Assembly (NCBI GenBank): GCA_945877855.1 | Contig: CAMDWA010000001.1 | Location: 1-64,000 of the forward strand | Reading direction: 5' to 3' | DNA: 64,000 bases | Source of the DNA: Thermoflexus hugenholtzii JAD2 | GTDB taxonomy: Bacteria > Chloroflexota > Anaerolineae > J036 > Brachytrichaceae | Shown: piece after piece, positions 8,851 through 16,791 of the stretch | Layout: the number at the start of each line of letters is the position of its first letter | Numbering within the stretch: position 1 is the first letter of the stretch | Notes under the pieces: generated by a model | Databases searched by the model: none | The model's input: the letters and a program-made list of their open reading frames with translations, nothing else | Told to the model about the DNA's origin: nothing | Program-made: the position numbers and the translations under genes

Positions 8851-9534
8851 ATGGATATCGATGCACTGAATCAAGTTTTAACGGCTCCAATCAAACGTAG
8901 TTTGTCGGATGAGATCATTGTGCGTTTGCGTGACGCGATCTTAACGGGAGCTTTTCCGCAGGGCGAACGCTTGCGCGAAGAAAACTTGGCGGCATCGCTA
9001 AAGGTGAGTCGTGGCCCCATTCGTGAGGCGCTAAGCAAACTTGAACGTGAAGGTTTGGTGGTACTCAACCCGAATCGTGGCGCGACGGTGACGATGATCA
9101 CGCGCAAGGATTTGGACGAAATTTTTAGCTTGCGGCTGTCGCTTGAACAATTGGCGGCTGTTGAGGCGATGAAGTATAACAACCAAGCCAATTTTGCTGA
9201 AATGCAAACGTGTGTGGTGCAAATGGGAGAAGCCGTTACACACGATGGCAGTGCCGCCCGCGAGGCCGCCGAGCTAGATGTGCGTTTTCACGAATTGTTG
9301 GTGCAGGCGGCTAATCACACCCGTTTGTATCGGCATTGGATGGAACTTCGTCCGCAAATACAGTGGTTGTTGTTGGCCCGCACCATCAACCCCGATTTTA
9401 AAGATTATGCTGTGAGTGGGCATCAAAATATTTTAGACGCTATCCGCCAAAAAAACAAATCAGCGGTGCTAGACATCTTGGCACATCATATGAGTGTGGC
9501 TTATGAGCGGGTAGCGAGTGTGTATATCAAATAA
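8851..9534 (+). CDS. GntR family transcriptional regulator with FCD domain
   Basis: 227-residue regulator. The N-terminal winged helix (residues about 10-75) contains the GntR signature LREENLAASLKVSRGPIREAL. The C-terminal helical FCD ligand-binding domain shows the conserved pattern ending in HQNILDAIRQKN. This FadR-type subfamily usually responds to small organic acids. Lying between the dehydrogenase complex and a hydroxyacid dehydrogenase, it probably controls the catabolic locus, perhaps through the half-sites at 5291-5335. It ends 2 bp before the next gene. Confidence 0.9.
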   Translation: MDIDALNQVLTAPIKRSLSDEIIVRLRDAILTGAFPQGERLREENLAASLKVSRGPIREALSKLEREGLVVLNPNRGATVTMITRKDLDEIFSLRLSLEQLAAVEAMKYNNQANFAEMQTCVVQMGEAVTHDGSAAREAAELDVRFHELLVQAANHTRLYRHWMELRPQIQWLLLARTINPDFKDYAVSGHQNILDAIRQKNKSAVLDILAHHMSVAYERVASVYIK

Positions 9535-9536
9535 TT

Positions 9537-10496
9537 ATGAATCCAAGCATTCTCATTGTTTTTGGCGGCGACGCCAGCCATGAACGCGCCACTTTGGCGT
9601 CGCTCAACCCGCGTATTGTGCATGTGCCAGACTTTGATCACCCAGACGCGCTGGCGGCTTTGCCCGAAGCCGATGCCATTATGTTTACCTTGCAATATGT
9701 TGGGGCCGACATTATGGACAAAGCGCCCAAATGTAAGATTCTCTCGCGGCTGGGTGTGGGCTACGACAATATCGATATTCCCGCCGCCACAGCGCGGGGC
9801 ATGTGGGTGTCGTATGTGCCCGATTATGGGGTGGATGAGGTGGCGGGCCACGCCATTGCCCTGATGATGGAGGGGATGCGCGGGGTAGGCCGCTTGTCTA
9901 CGTCGGTCAAGGCTGGTAAATGGGGGCTTGGCTCGGTTGCGCCAGTGAAACGCATGAGCGATTCGGTGCTGGGGGTGCTTGGTTTTGGGCGAATTGGGCG
10001 TGAGGCTGGCAAAAAGGCGCATGGCTTGGGCATGAAGGTGCTGGCCTATGACCCGATTGTGTCTGCCGAGAACATCGCCGCCACCGGTTGCGAACCCGCC
10101 AGCCTAGAGCGGGTGTTGCGCGAGAGCGATTATGTCACCTTGCATACGCCATTGTCCGACAGCACGCGCCATCTCATCAACGCCAACACCTTGGCGATGA
10201 TGAAACCGAGCGCTTTTCTCGTCAACACCGCCCGCGGCGGTCTGATTGATGAGGCCGCGCTGCTGGATGCGCTGAATAACGGCGTCATTCGCGGCGCTGG
10301 GTTGGATGTCTTTCAGAAGGAACCTGCGCCCGCCGATCATCCGCTGGTGTCGCACCCTAAGGTCATCGCCACGCCCCACGCGGCGTTTTATAGCGAAGAA
10401 GCCGTGCGTGACCTGCACATTCGCGGGGCCGAGGAGGTCGTGCGTGTGTTGACCGGCGGTGTGCCGCGTTGCCCGTTGAATAGGGTGAGTGGGTGA
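9537..10496 (+). CDS. D-2-hydroxyacid dehydrogenase, NAD-binding
   Basis: 319-residue member of the D-isomer 2-hydroxyacid dehydrogenase family. The Rossmann motif GFGRIGREAGKKA (about residues 145-157), the catalytic Arg in NTARGGLIDE, the QKEPAPADHPL glutamate region and the catalytic His in ATPHAAF are all intact. It starts 2 bp after the GntR stop, so it is the last gene of the 5370-10496 operon. It probably interconverts a 2-hydroxyacid and a 2-oxoacid that feeds the E1/E2 complex. It is a distant paralogue of the gene at 808-1851. Confidence 0.9.
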   Translation: MNPSILIVFGGDASHERATLASLNPRIVHVPDFDHPDALAALPEADAIMFTLQYVGADIMDKAPKCKILSRLGVGYDNIDIPAATARGMWVSYVPDYGVDEVAGHAIALMMEGMRGVGRLSTSVKAGKWGLGSVAPVKRMSDSVLGVLGFGRIGREAGKKAHGLGMKVLAYDPIVSAENIAATGCEPASLERVLRESDYVTLHTPLSDSTRHLINANTLAMMKPSAFLVNTARGGLIDEAALLDALNNGVIRGAGLDVFQKEPAPADHPLVSHPKVIATPHAAFYSEEAVRDLHIRGAEEVVRVLTGGVPRCPLNRVSG

Positions 10497-10500
10497 CAGG

Positions 10501-10840
10501 GTGACAAGGTGAGGGGGTGACGAAGTGAGGCAATCGGCCCCTAGCCCCATTTATGGGGCGTTGTTAAGTAGCGCGGGGATTGCTCCCCGTGCGAACCCAA
10601 TCCCCCGCAAAATAAACATCATCATGCGCCGTGATGTCAAAATCACGTCGGGCGCACCCGCACGGGGATCAATCCCCGCGCGAACCCAATCCCCCGCAAA
10701 ACAAACATCATCATGCGTCGTGATGTCAATATCGCGTCGGGCGCACCCGCACGGGGATCAATCCCCACGCTACTTAACAACGCCCTGTAAATGGGGCTAG
10801 GGGGCGATTGCATCGCCTTGCCACCCCCTCACCTTGTCAT
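10501..10840. repeat. Three-level nested palindrome containing 89-bp tandem repeats
   Basis: The outermost arms are GTGACAAGGTGAGGGGGTG (10501-10519) and its complement (10822-10840). Inside lies a second inverted repeat, from CAATCGG / CCCTAGCCCCAT at 10531 to ATGGGGCTAGGGGGCGATTG ending at 10810. Inside that are two direct copies of an 89-bp unit (10574-10662 and 10663-10751) plus the first 16 bp of a third. Each unit begins with a small CGGGGATnnnTCCCCG-type hairpin and contains a CATCATGCG...TGATG stem. No coding sequence is convincing here. Confidence 0.85.
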
Positions 10841-10968
10841 AAAATAGGGGTATGGCAGATGTGCATTACTTCAACGGATGTTCATAGTGTTAGGCTCTGC
10901 TATATATCAATTTTCTATTGTTGTAAACCTCTAATTTCTTTGTTTTTAGATAGTTTCAACAAAGTTTT

Positions 10969-13248
10969 ATGGCATTTCAACATTTCCTTCCAGCCACTTA
11001 TCTTGCTTTTTTTTCTTCGCAGATTTCTACTCCTCGCCGAAATAGTGTGATTTGGGTTGGTGATAAATTATCTGGAAAAATATTTCAAAGCAAAGTAGGT
11101 TCTATTGCTGCAATTAACAATTTTTATACTTTGCTTGCGCAAGATAAATCTAATAATGACCCTAATATGATTGACAAAATCTGGGGTGCATATGAGGCAG
11201 GGTTGGCAGAAGCAATTAAGCAGCTTATTACAAATACAATTGATGGTGAAACTTGGATCAGAACGTTGGTTCCCTTTGTGGCAAGTTTATTTGTTCGGGG
11301 GCCGGATTTTAATAATAGATTTAAATCTAGATTTTCTTTTCATGACGATACGAGTAATGATGCAAAAGAAATCAGGCAATGGCCTGTATCAGATGACAAT
11401 ATTAATCAAGCTCGCGCGATTGAACTTCAACGACTTCTTGCACCTATTTCTGCTGCTAAGTGGACGGTATTTAAAACAAGCGGCAGCGAATCATTGATAA
11501 CAAGTGATTTGTCATTTGCTTTATACACTGACCCACAAACGCAAGAACAAGGAGTTGCGATACCTTTAGCTCATGATCACATCTTAGCAATTGTGTTAAA
11601 GCAGCGCTGGGTTGTTGCAGAGTTTGTAGATGGAAAGTGGTTCCCCAATATTACTTATATTACCTTAGACGATGATAATCACAAAGGTTTTAATGAAGCT
11701 ATTTCAGCTTTAAGCCAAAAATGGCTTTATGGGCCTGATAAATACAGCATTGAGAAATATGTAACTATTTTGTCTAGCCAGCAGACTTTCCCACCAGATG
11801 TTGTAAGTTTGGGGGGGCTTAGCCCTAGAGATTTACGAATCCACGAATTCACTTGGCATCGCTTAGCAACTGTGTTATCTAAGCCGCTTAATACAGCTTA
11901 TGGAGATGACATTGAAGTTGATTACGAAGTGCTTTCGAATGCTTGGCATCCGCCGATATATTTCCCTACCAATATTCCGTTTGCCCCATCCGCAGCGCAT
12001 ATATTAAATAACGCGTTGTATGTTGATTTTTATGATACTGAACCATATTATTATGAAGTCGATGCAAATAATGCATTTATGGCTAGCGATTATGCAAGTG
12101 TGGTTTCCTTTTGTTCGAAAGCGCTTGACAGCGCTTTCGAAGTAGAACAAAAAATAAGACTATATGGTAACAGGGGAAAAGCACAATTTTTATTAAAAAA
12201 TTACACTAAAGCGTTGGACGATTTCAAACAAGTGATAAGCCTTAAAGTTGATGATTTATTTGCTTGGTTGAATATCGGGGCTATAAAGTTAGAGATGGAA
12301 GATTATGACTCTGTCATCGAATGGGGTTATAAAGCTGCAGATCTTATACCAGATGATGCAGTTGTTTTTGCTTATCGAGGAGAGGCCTACTTTAATTTAA
12401 ATAATTATGTTAAGGCTATTTCAGATTTTGATAAAGCTATTAGGTTAGATAAAAAACAAGCGATTAACCCTGAAATTTTTATTAGGCTTGCTCAGGCAAA
12501 AGAAGCATTAGAAATGTATAAAGAAGCTGTAGCGGATTATAGTGTTGCGATCGAAAAAATAACTGATGCAAAAACTAAGGCACTATCATTTTGGGGACGT
12601 GGATTTTGCACTTATAGATTAAATAAAAACAGCGATTTAGCCTTAGACGACTTGAATAATTCAATTTCTTGGGATGAAACTTTATTAGTAGCCCATTTTC
12701 TAAAGGCACAGATTTTGTTTGAAAGAAGTAGGTTCAATGAAGCTATCGATGCTATTAATATAACTCTCAAATATGCACAAACAAAGCAGCAATTAGGTGA
12801 GGCATACAATCAAAGAGGCATTTATTTGAGTGCAATTGAAGACTTTCAGAACGGTATAAAGGATTTTACAGAAGCAATATTCTGCAATGATACAAAATGC
12901 AACTATTTTTTTAATCGTGGCTTAAATTATACTTACGAAGACAACAAAGAGTTAGCTTTAAAAGATTTTACAAGCGCGATCAAAAAGAATCAGCATTATC
13001 CTCATGCTTATAATGCGCGAGGCGCTATATACCTCCAATTAAAAAAATTTCATAAAGCGATTTTAGATTTTGATAAAGCGATAAAACTTTGGGGCCATGA
13101 CGTTGAACGAGTTCGTGCATTTAGAAATAAGATATTGTGTTTAATTGAATTAAAAAGATTCCCAGAAGCCAAAAAATTATTTTCTATCGTTTTAACATTA
13201 GATCCAGAACACCCTCTTTCGATCGAGATTTCTAAAAAATTGAAATGA
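10969..13248 (+). CDS. DUF4238-like domain fused to TPR repeats, AT-rich accessory gene
   Basis: 759 residues. The N-terminal about 330 residues match my memory of DUF4238: QHFLPATYLAFF at the start, then VGDKLSGKIFQSKVGSIAA, NNFYTL and a later SGSESLITSDLSFAL segment. From about residue 365 to the end there are roughly nine to eleven TPR-like repeats (for example ALDDFKQVISLKVDDLFAWL and AISDFDKAIRLDKKQ). Base composition is clearly more AT-rich than the neighbours, with many AAA, TTA and ATT codons, suggesting recent transfer. The ATG at 10969 is the first after an in-frame stop and matches the usual DUF4238 start. DUF4238 proteins are of unknown function and often lie in accessory loci. 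No enzymatic motif is obvious. Confidence 0.75.
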   Translation: MAFQHFLPATYLAFFSSQISTPRRNSVIWVGDKLSGKIFQSKVGSIAAINNFYTLLAQDKSNNDPNMIDKIWGAYEAGLAEAIKQLITNTIDGETWIRTLVPFVASLFVRGPDFNNRFKSRFSFHDDTSNDAKEIRQWPVSDDNINQARAIELQRLLAPISAAKWTVFKTSGSESLITSDLSFALYTDPQTQEQGVAIPLAHDHILAIVLKQRWVVAEFVDGKWFPNITYITLDDDNHKGFNEAISALSQKWLYGPDKYSIEKYVTILSSQQTFPPDVVSLGGLSPRDLRIHEFTWHRLATVLSKPLNTAYGDDIEVDYEVLSNAWHPPIYFPTNIPFAPSAAHILNNALYVDFYDTEPYYYEVDANNAFMASDYASVVSFCSKALDSAFEVEQKIRLYGNRGKAQFLLKNYTKALDDFKQVISLKVDDLFAWLNIGAIKLEMEDYDSVIEWGYKAADLIPDDAVVFAYRGEAYFNLNNYVKAISDFDKAIRLDKKQAINPEIFIRLAQAKEALEMYKEAVADYSVAIEKITDAKTKALSFWGRGFCTYRLNKNSDLALDDLNNSISWDETLLVAHFLKAQILFERSRFNEAIDAINITLKYAQTKQQLGEAYNQRGIYLSAIEDFQNGIKDFTEAIFCNDTKCNYFFNRGLNYTYEDNKELALKDFTSAIKKNQHYPHAYNARGAIYLQLKKFHKAILDFDKAIKLWGHDVERVRAFRNKILCLIELKRFPEAKKLFSIVLTLDPEHPLSIEISKKLK

Positions 13249-13406
13249 GGTTTGCTCATGCTATTTATACCTTGCTCGCTGGCGACAGCACCCGCGACGA
13301 TAAGGTGCGGGCCCTCATCACGTATTGCGACCGCCACAACCGCAAGCACGAATTGCTGCACAACTTGCGCGAGTTGCGCCCGGCGGCGTTTGAGGGGTTA
13401 AAGTAG
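13245..13406 (+). pseudogene. Remnant of an effector-associated-domain (EAD)-like protein, C-terminal part
   Basis: A 53-codon frame whose ATG overlaps the TPR gene stop (ATGA at 13245-13248). It ends with the pattern RDDKVRALITYCDRHNRK followed by ELLHNLRELRP. This resembles the C-terminal half of effector-associated domain 7, an adaptor found in bacterial conflict systems. Its GC-rich codon use differs sharply from the AT-rich gene before it, so it looks like the surviving tail of an older gene that was replaced. It could still be translated by coupling. Confidence 0.5.
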
Positions 13407-13423
13407 AAGATAAGGAGGTGTCA

Positions 13424-13543
13424 ATGCCATCGCCGTTTCCGGGCATGAAGCCGTATCTTGAACGCGCCAATATTTGGGAAGATTTTCATCAAAGCCTCGG
13501 CGTAGATGTGCCAGCTTGGCATCCGGCCTCCCTCGTTGGGTGA
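13424..13543 (+). pseudogene. Truncated DUF4058 family gene, N-terminal fragment
   Basis: A good Shine-Dalgarno (AAGGAGG, 13412-13418) precedes an ATG. The first residues MPSPFPGMKPYLERANIWED and then FHQSL match the start of DUF4058 proteins (MPSPFPGMDPYLE-type). The frame then changes to unrelated sequence and stops after 39 codons, whereas full-length members have over 200. It is a deletion remnant with intact translation signals. Confidence 0.7.
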
Positions 13544-13546
13544 CAA

Positions 13547-13581
13547 ATGCCCCGCGTCTGCCATGTGCGGGGCATCTCTTT
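13547..13581 (+). terminator. Rho-independent terminator
   Basis: The stem ATGCCCCGC / GCGGGGCAT with a GTCTGCCATGT-type loop is followed by TCTCTTTT. It is placed directly after the DUF4058 remnant. Confidence 0.65.
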
Positions 13582-13603
13582 TGGCCTAAATTTACTCGTA
13601 TCT

Positions 13604-13636
13604 AGAAATCGGGTTTCTTCCAGAAACCCGATTTCT
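13604..13636. repeat. AGAAATCGGGTTTCT palindrome, copy 1
   Basis: Perfect 15-16 bp inverted repeat AGAAATCGGGTTTCT with a 2-4 nt loop. A near-identical copy is at 53601-53635, 40 kb away, so this is a dispersed genomic repeat. Confidence 0.85.
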
Positions 13637-13718
13637 GTGACATGTCACAATTTAGCGAAACGCCTAACGCTTCGATATTGTCCTGTATTTGATTAGAAAT
13701 ATACCTAAGACGGTATAC

Positions 13719-13745
13719 AATAAACACTCTATTGTTTATTTTTTG
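13719..13745 (+). promoter_or_regulatory. Stem-loop with T-run in permease leader
   Basis: AATAAACA / TGTTTATT stem with a 6-nt loop followed by TTTT, upstream of the permease start at 13770. TACAAT at 13716-13721 could be a -10 box, in which case the hairpin would be at the very 5' end of the transcript. Function as attenuator or 5' stabiliser is a guess. Confidence 0.3.
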
Positions 13746-13769
13746 TCAAACTTAATCAGGATCAACTTT

Positions 13770-15308
13770 ATGTCAAAAAAATCACCTCAACAACCCCACG
13801 ATGAAGATGTCAAACAACTACACGCCTTAGGCTATGCACAAGAATTGTCGCGTCGAATGAGCGGGTTTTCAAACTTCGCTATTTCGTTTTCCATCATTTG
13901 TATTTTGGCAGGGGGTATTACCGCTTTTGCCAATGGTTTTAACTCGGCGGGCGGGGCCGCCATCGGCATCGGTTGGCCGCTGGGCGGTTTATTTGCCCTG
14001 ATTGTCGCCTTGGCAATGGCCCAAATTTCGTCGGCCTTCCCCACCGCCGGGGGGTTATATCACTGGAGTTCTATCCTCGGCAATAAAGGGTGGGGCTGGA
14101 TGACGGCATGGTTCAATCTGCTCGGCCTCATTTTTGTGGTGGCCTCGGTCGATGTCGGTATTTATTCGCTTTTTCGTGACCTCATTCTCAAACAGTTGTT
14201 GGGCATCGACACCAGCGGATGGGGATTGAGCCAACAACTGATCGGTGTCGGCCTCATTTTGTTGGTGCAAGGTGCGCTCAATCATTATGGTATTCGCGTC
14301 ACTACCCTCATGACCGATCTCAGCGGTTATCTCATCTTCATCGTGGCGATCTTGCTCACCTTGTCGGTGCTGATCTTCTCGCCGGTAGCGCTTGATTTCT
14401 CGCGTCTGTTCACCTTTACCAACCTTACCGGCGCGGCGGGTGGCGATGTGTGGCCCGAAACCCAAAGCATGATACAAGCATTTTTGCTCGGGTTAATTTT
14501 GGTGTGTTACACCGTTACCGGCTTCGATGCATCCGCCCATACCTCCGAAGAAACCCGCAATGCCGCCGTCACCGTGCCGCGCTCGATGTTGCAATCCGTC
14601 ATCTGGTCGGTGCTATTTGGTTACATCATGGTCAGCGCCTTCGTGTTAGCCATGCCCAGCATCAAAGAAGGCGGTGCACAAGGCTTTGGCGTTTTTGGTT
14701 GGATGATGGAAAATTCACGGATGCCCGCCTTTTTGCGGGGCCTGCTCAATATTGGTATCGTTTTCGCCAACTTCTTATGCGGTTTGGCCTGTCTCACCTC
14801 GTGCTCACGCATGATCTATGCCTTTGCCCGGGATGGCGGTTTGCCAGCCTCGGCCAAACTTAGCACAGTGAATGAAACCTATCGCACCCCCGTCACTGCC
14901 ATTTGGACTGGGGCTGTGTTGGCGCTACTTGCGACCATTTATAGCGAGGCCTTTAGCGTATTGGCGGCAGGTTGCGCGGTATTTCTGTATATTTCTTACA
15001 TCATGCCTGTTGCCGCCGGGTTGTTGGCCGAAGGTAACACGTGGAAGCAAAAAGGCCCCTTTAGCTTGGGTGTTTATTCAAAATTGGTTGCCATCTTAGC
15101 CATTTTGGGTGGATTGGTCTTGGCGTGGGTGGGGATGCAAGCCCCTAACGAAAAAGTCGGCTATCTCACAGTTGCACTCATTGTCGGGTTAACGGTGTTG
15201 TGGTGGGCCTTCGAGCGCCGCCGTTTTCAAGGGCCACCCACCGGCGAACGCATTGCGGCGCGTCAACGCGAAATTGCTGAGGTTGAAGCACGCTTAAACC
15301 GTAACTAA
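13770..15308 (+). CDS. Amino acid permease, APC superfamily
   Basis: 512-residue integral membrane transporter when started at the ATG at 13770, which has an AGGA at 13758-13761. An upstream in-frame ATG at 13689 would add 27 residues without conservation and lies in promoter-like sequence. About 12 transmembrane segments are visible. The N-terminal LSRRMSGFSNFAISFSIICI followed by AGGITAF is typical of the GABA/amino-acid permease (BAT1-like) branch of the APC family, and GFDASAHTSEET in mid-protein is also characteristic. It is probably a proton-coupled amino acid or amine importer. The gene is monocistronic, flanked by palindromes on both sides. Confidence 0.9.
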   Translation: MSKKSPQQPHDEDVKQLHALGYAQELSRRMSGFSNFAISFSIICILAGGITAFANGFNSAGGAAIGIGWPLGGLFALIVALAMAQISSAFPTAGGLYHWSSILGNKGWGWMTAWFNLLGLIFVVASVDVGIYSLFRDLILKQLLGIDTSGWGLSQQLIGVGLILLVQGALNHYGIRVTTLMTDLSGYLIFIVAILLTLSVLIFSPVALDFSRLFTFTNLTGAAGGDVWPETQSMIQAFLLGLILVCYTVTGFDASAHTSEETRNAAVTVPRSMLQSVIWSVLFGYIMVSAFVLAMPSIKEGGAQGFGVFGWMMENSRMPAFLRGLLNIGIVFANFLCGLACLTSCSRMIYAFARDGGLPASAKLSTVNETYRTPVTAIWTGAVLALLATIYSEAFSVLAAGCAVFLYISYIMPVAAGLLAEGNTWKQKGPFSLGVYSKLVAILAILGGLVLAWVGMQAPNEKVGYLTVALIVGLTVLWWAFERRRFQGPPTGERIAARQREIAEVEARLNRN

Positions 15309-15326
15309 GCATCCAGATTTATCAAC

Positions 15327-15394
15327 GCGAAGGGGCGAAGCACGCGAAGAATTGTAACGTTAATTACAATTCTTCGCGTGCTTCGCCCCTTCGC
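15327..15394. repeat. 31-bp-arm palindrome after permease gene
   Basis: Near-perfect inverted repeat with outer arm GCGAAGGGGCGAAGCACGCG and a 6-nt CGTTAA centre. It is placed 18 bp after the permease stop and may serve as a terminator. Confidence 0.9.
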
Positions 15395-15445
15395 ATTTAC
15401 AAACCCATGTGCGGCTTAGAGGTTGTATAAAAACGTCGCAATTTG

Positions 15446-15685
15446 TCTCTCACGAAGCTCACAAAGAACACCAAGGGTTTATCAATACCTTCGCCATCTC
15501 GCCCGTGAATGAATTCACGGTCTAAAAATTTCAAACGCGCTAAAGCGCGTTCGCCGCACGCTTAATGCGTTTTATCGCATTTGTTTGTTTCAGACCGTGA
15601 AATTCACGGGCAGGCAATCGCAAATTGGCGAAGGTATTGTTTATAAAAGTATCTTCTTTGTGTTCTTTGCGAGCTTTGTGAGAGG
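15446..15685. repeat. 240-bp nested imperfect palindrome
   Basis: Outer arms TCTCTCACGAAGCTCACAAA / TTTGTGAGAG-type sequence. Further in is TATCAATACCTTCGCCA / TTGGCGAAGGTATTG. The inner hairpin is GCCCGTGAATGAATTCACGG with its complement at about 15593-15612. An AACGCG / GCGCGTT mini-stem is nearest the centre. Together these suggest hairpins inserted one inside another. The outer arm resembles the palindrome at 18639-18719. Confidence 0.8.
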
Positions 15686-15710
15686 TTGTGTATCGTTTTT
15701 ATCCTAACGC

Positions 15711-16523
15711 TTATGGCTTGGCGGTAAAGGTCAGCTTGAGCTTGGTATCGTCATTAGACTTCAACATGCCGGCAATATTGGGCGGGTCAAAATTAAACAT
15801 GGTCATTTTGACGGCGGTGGTGGCGCTGCCCTTAAGCGAACTGCCATCATAAATCGCCTCTACATCCCAAGTGACCGGCTTGCTGGTTTCTTTCACTTTC
15901 ATGTCGCCAATCATCTTAAATTTGAGCGTATCGCCCACTTTATAGCTGGTGGGCAAGCCCTCTAATTTGGTTGGGTTAAATTCAGCGATTGGGAACTTGG
16001 CCGATTCGAGCCATTGGGTGCGAATAAAGTTATCGCGGCGGGCGCTGCCGTTGCCATTGGGGTGGCCGTCGCTCTTAAGCACTTGAATATTGACGCTTAC
16101 TTTACCCACTTGGGTTTTTGAAGGGTCATTTGGGTCAAGCTTGATCTCGCCATTGATGTTGTCGGTAATACCGATGGCGGTGGCCAGCTTGTTATTTTGG
16201 TTAAAAAACACCTCATCCACTTCATATTGGGCTTTCGACTCACCCGGCACAATTTTTAGGGTGATGGGACCTGCGGCTGCCGGTTTGGGTGCGTCAGTTG
16301 GCTTGGGCGCATCGGTGGGCTTAGGGGCGACGGTGGGTTGGGCCGCTGCAGGTGCAGCCGTTGGCGCTGGGGCCGATGTCGGAGCCGCCGCCGCTGGTTT
16401 TGCGGCTTCGGTGGGTTTGGCGGGGGCCGCCGTTGGGGCAGGTGTGGCGGCGGGGCTACAGGCTGCCAGCAAAACGCTTGCGAGCATGAGCATACTGGTG
16501 TGTTTGATTGTGTTTATTTTCAT
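15711..16523 (-). CDS. YceI-like domain lipoprotein
   Basis: 270 residues from the ATG at 16523. A signal peptide with lipobox LAAC lies at about residues 17-20. A long Ala/Pro/Thr linker (residues about 21-85, with tandem APKPTD units) is followed by a YceI-like lipocalin domain (from about residue 87: LKIVPGESKAQYEVDEVFF). YceI proteins bind isoprenoid-like or other hydrophobic molecules in the periplasm or outside the cell. The upstream in-frame extension to 16694 lies in a palindrome and is unlikely to be translated. It is monocistronic. Confidence 0.85.
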   Translation of the reverse strand: MKINTIKHTSMLMLASVLLAACSPAATPAPTAAPAKPTEAAKPAAAAPTSAPAPTAAPAAAQPTVAPKPTDAPKPTDAPKPAAAGPITLKIVPGESKAQYEVDEVFFNQNNKLATAIGITDNINGEIKLDPNDPSKTQVGKVSVNIQVLKSDGHPNGNGSARRDNFIRTQWLESAKFPIAEFNPTKLEGLPTSYKVGDTLKFKMIGDMKVKETSKPVTWDVEAIYDGSSLKGSATTAVKMTMFNFDPPNIAGMLKSNDDTKLKLTFTAKP

Positions 16524-16578
16524 AGTTAATTTTATTTCCTTTCTTTTTTTTGTCAGAGGTAATTTAAAAAGATGTAAT

Positions 16579-16648
16579 GTCGAAATCACGATATGGACTT
16601 GGGAGCAAGGGCAAGCTTCTGCTCCCAAGTCCATATCGTGATTTCGAC
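16579..16648. repeat. Palindrome of the GCCGAAAT family (GTCGAAAT variant)
   Basis: Arms of about 30 bp, outer GTCGAAATCACGATATGG, loop around AGGGCAAGCT. It lies between the 5' end of the YceI gene and the 3' end of the epimerase gene. Confidence 0.9.
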
Positions 16649-16791
16649 GAAAATTTGTTTTATTCACCCCAAAAAAATAGTGAACATGACACAAGATACG
16701 TCATGTTCACTATAAATACTATTAAAAACGCCAAAATGGATGTCTTAATCAGTGATTTACTATCAAACTCTTAGCTGCGATTCATCTAACT

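Noticed and set aside
10574-10767. Possible CRISPR array
   Set aside because: Repeat units are 89 bp and similar throughout, with no constant-repeat and variable-spacer alternation, and no cas genes are nearby.
16090-16641. 183-codon plus-strand ORF opposite the YceI lipoprotein
   Set aside because: Gly/Ala/Val-rich mirror of the Ala/Pro linker; no start signal.
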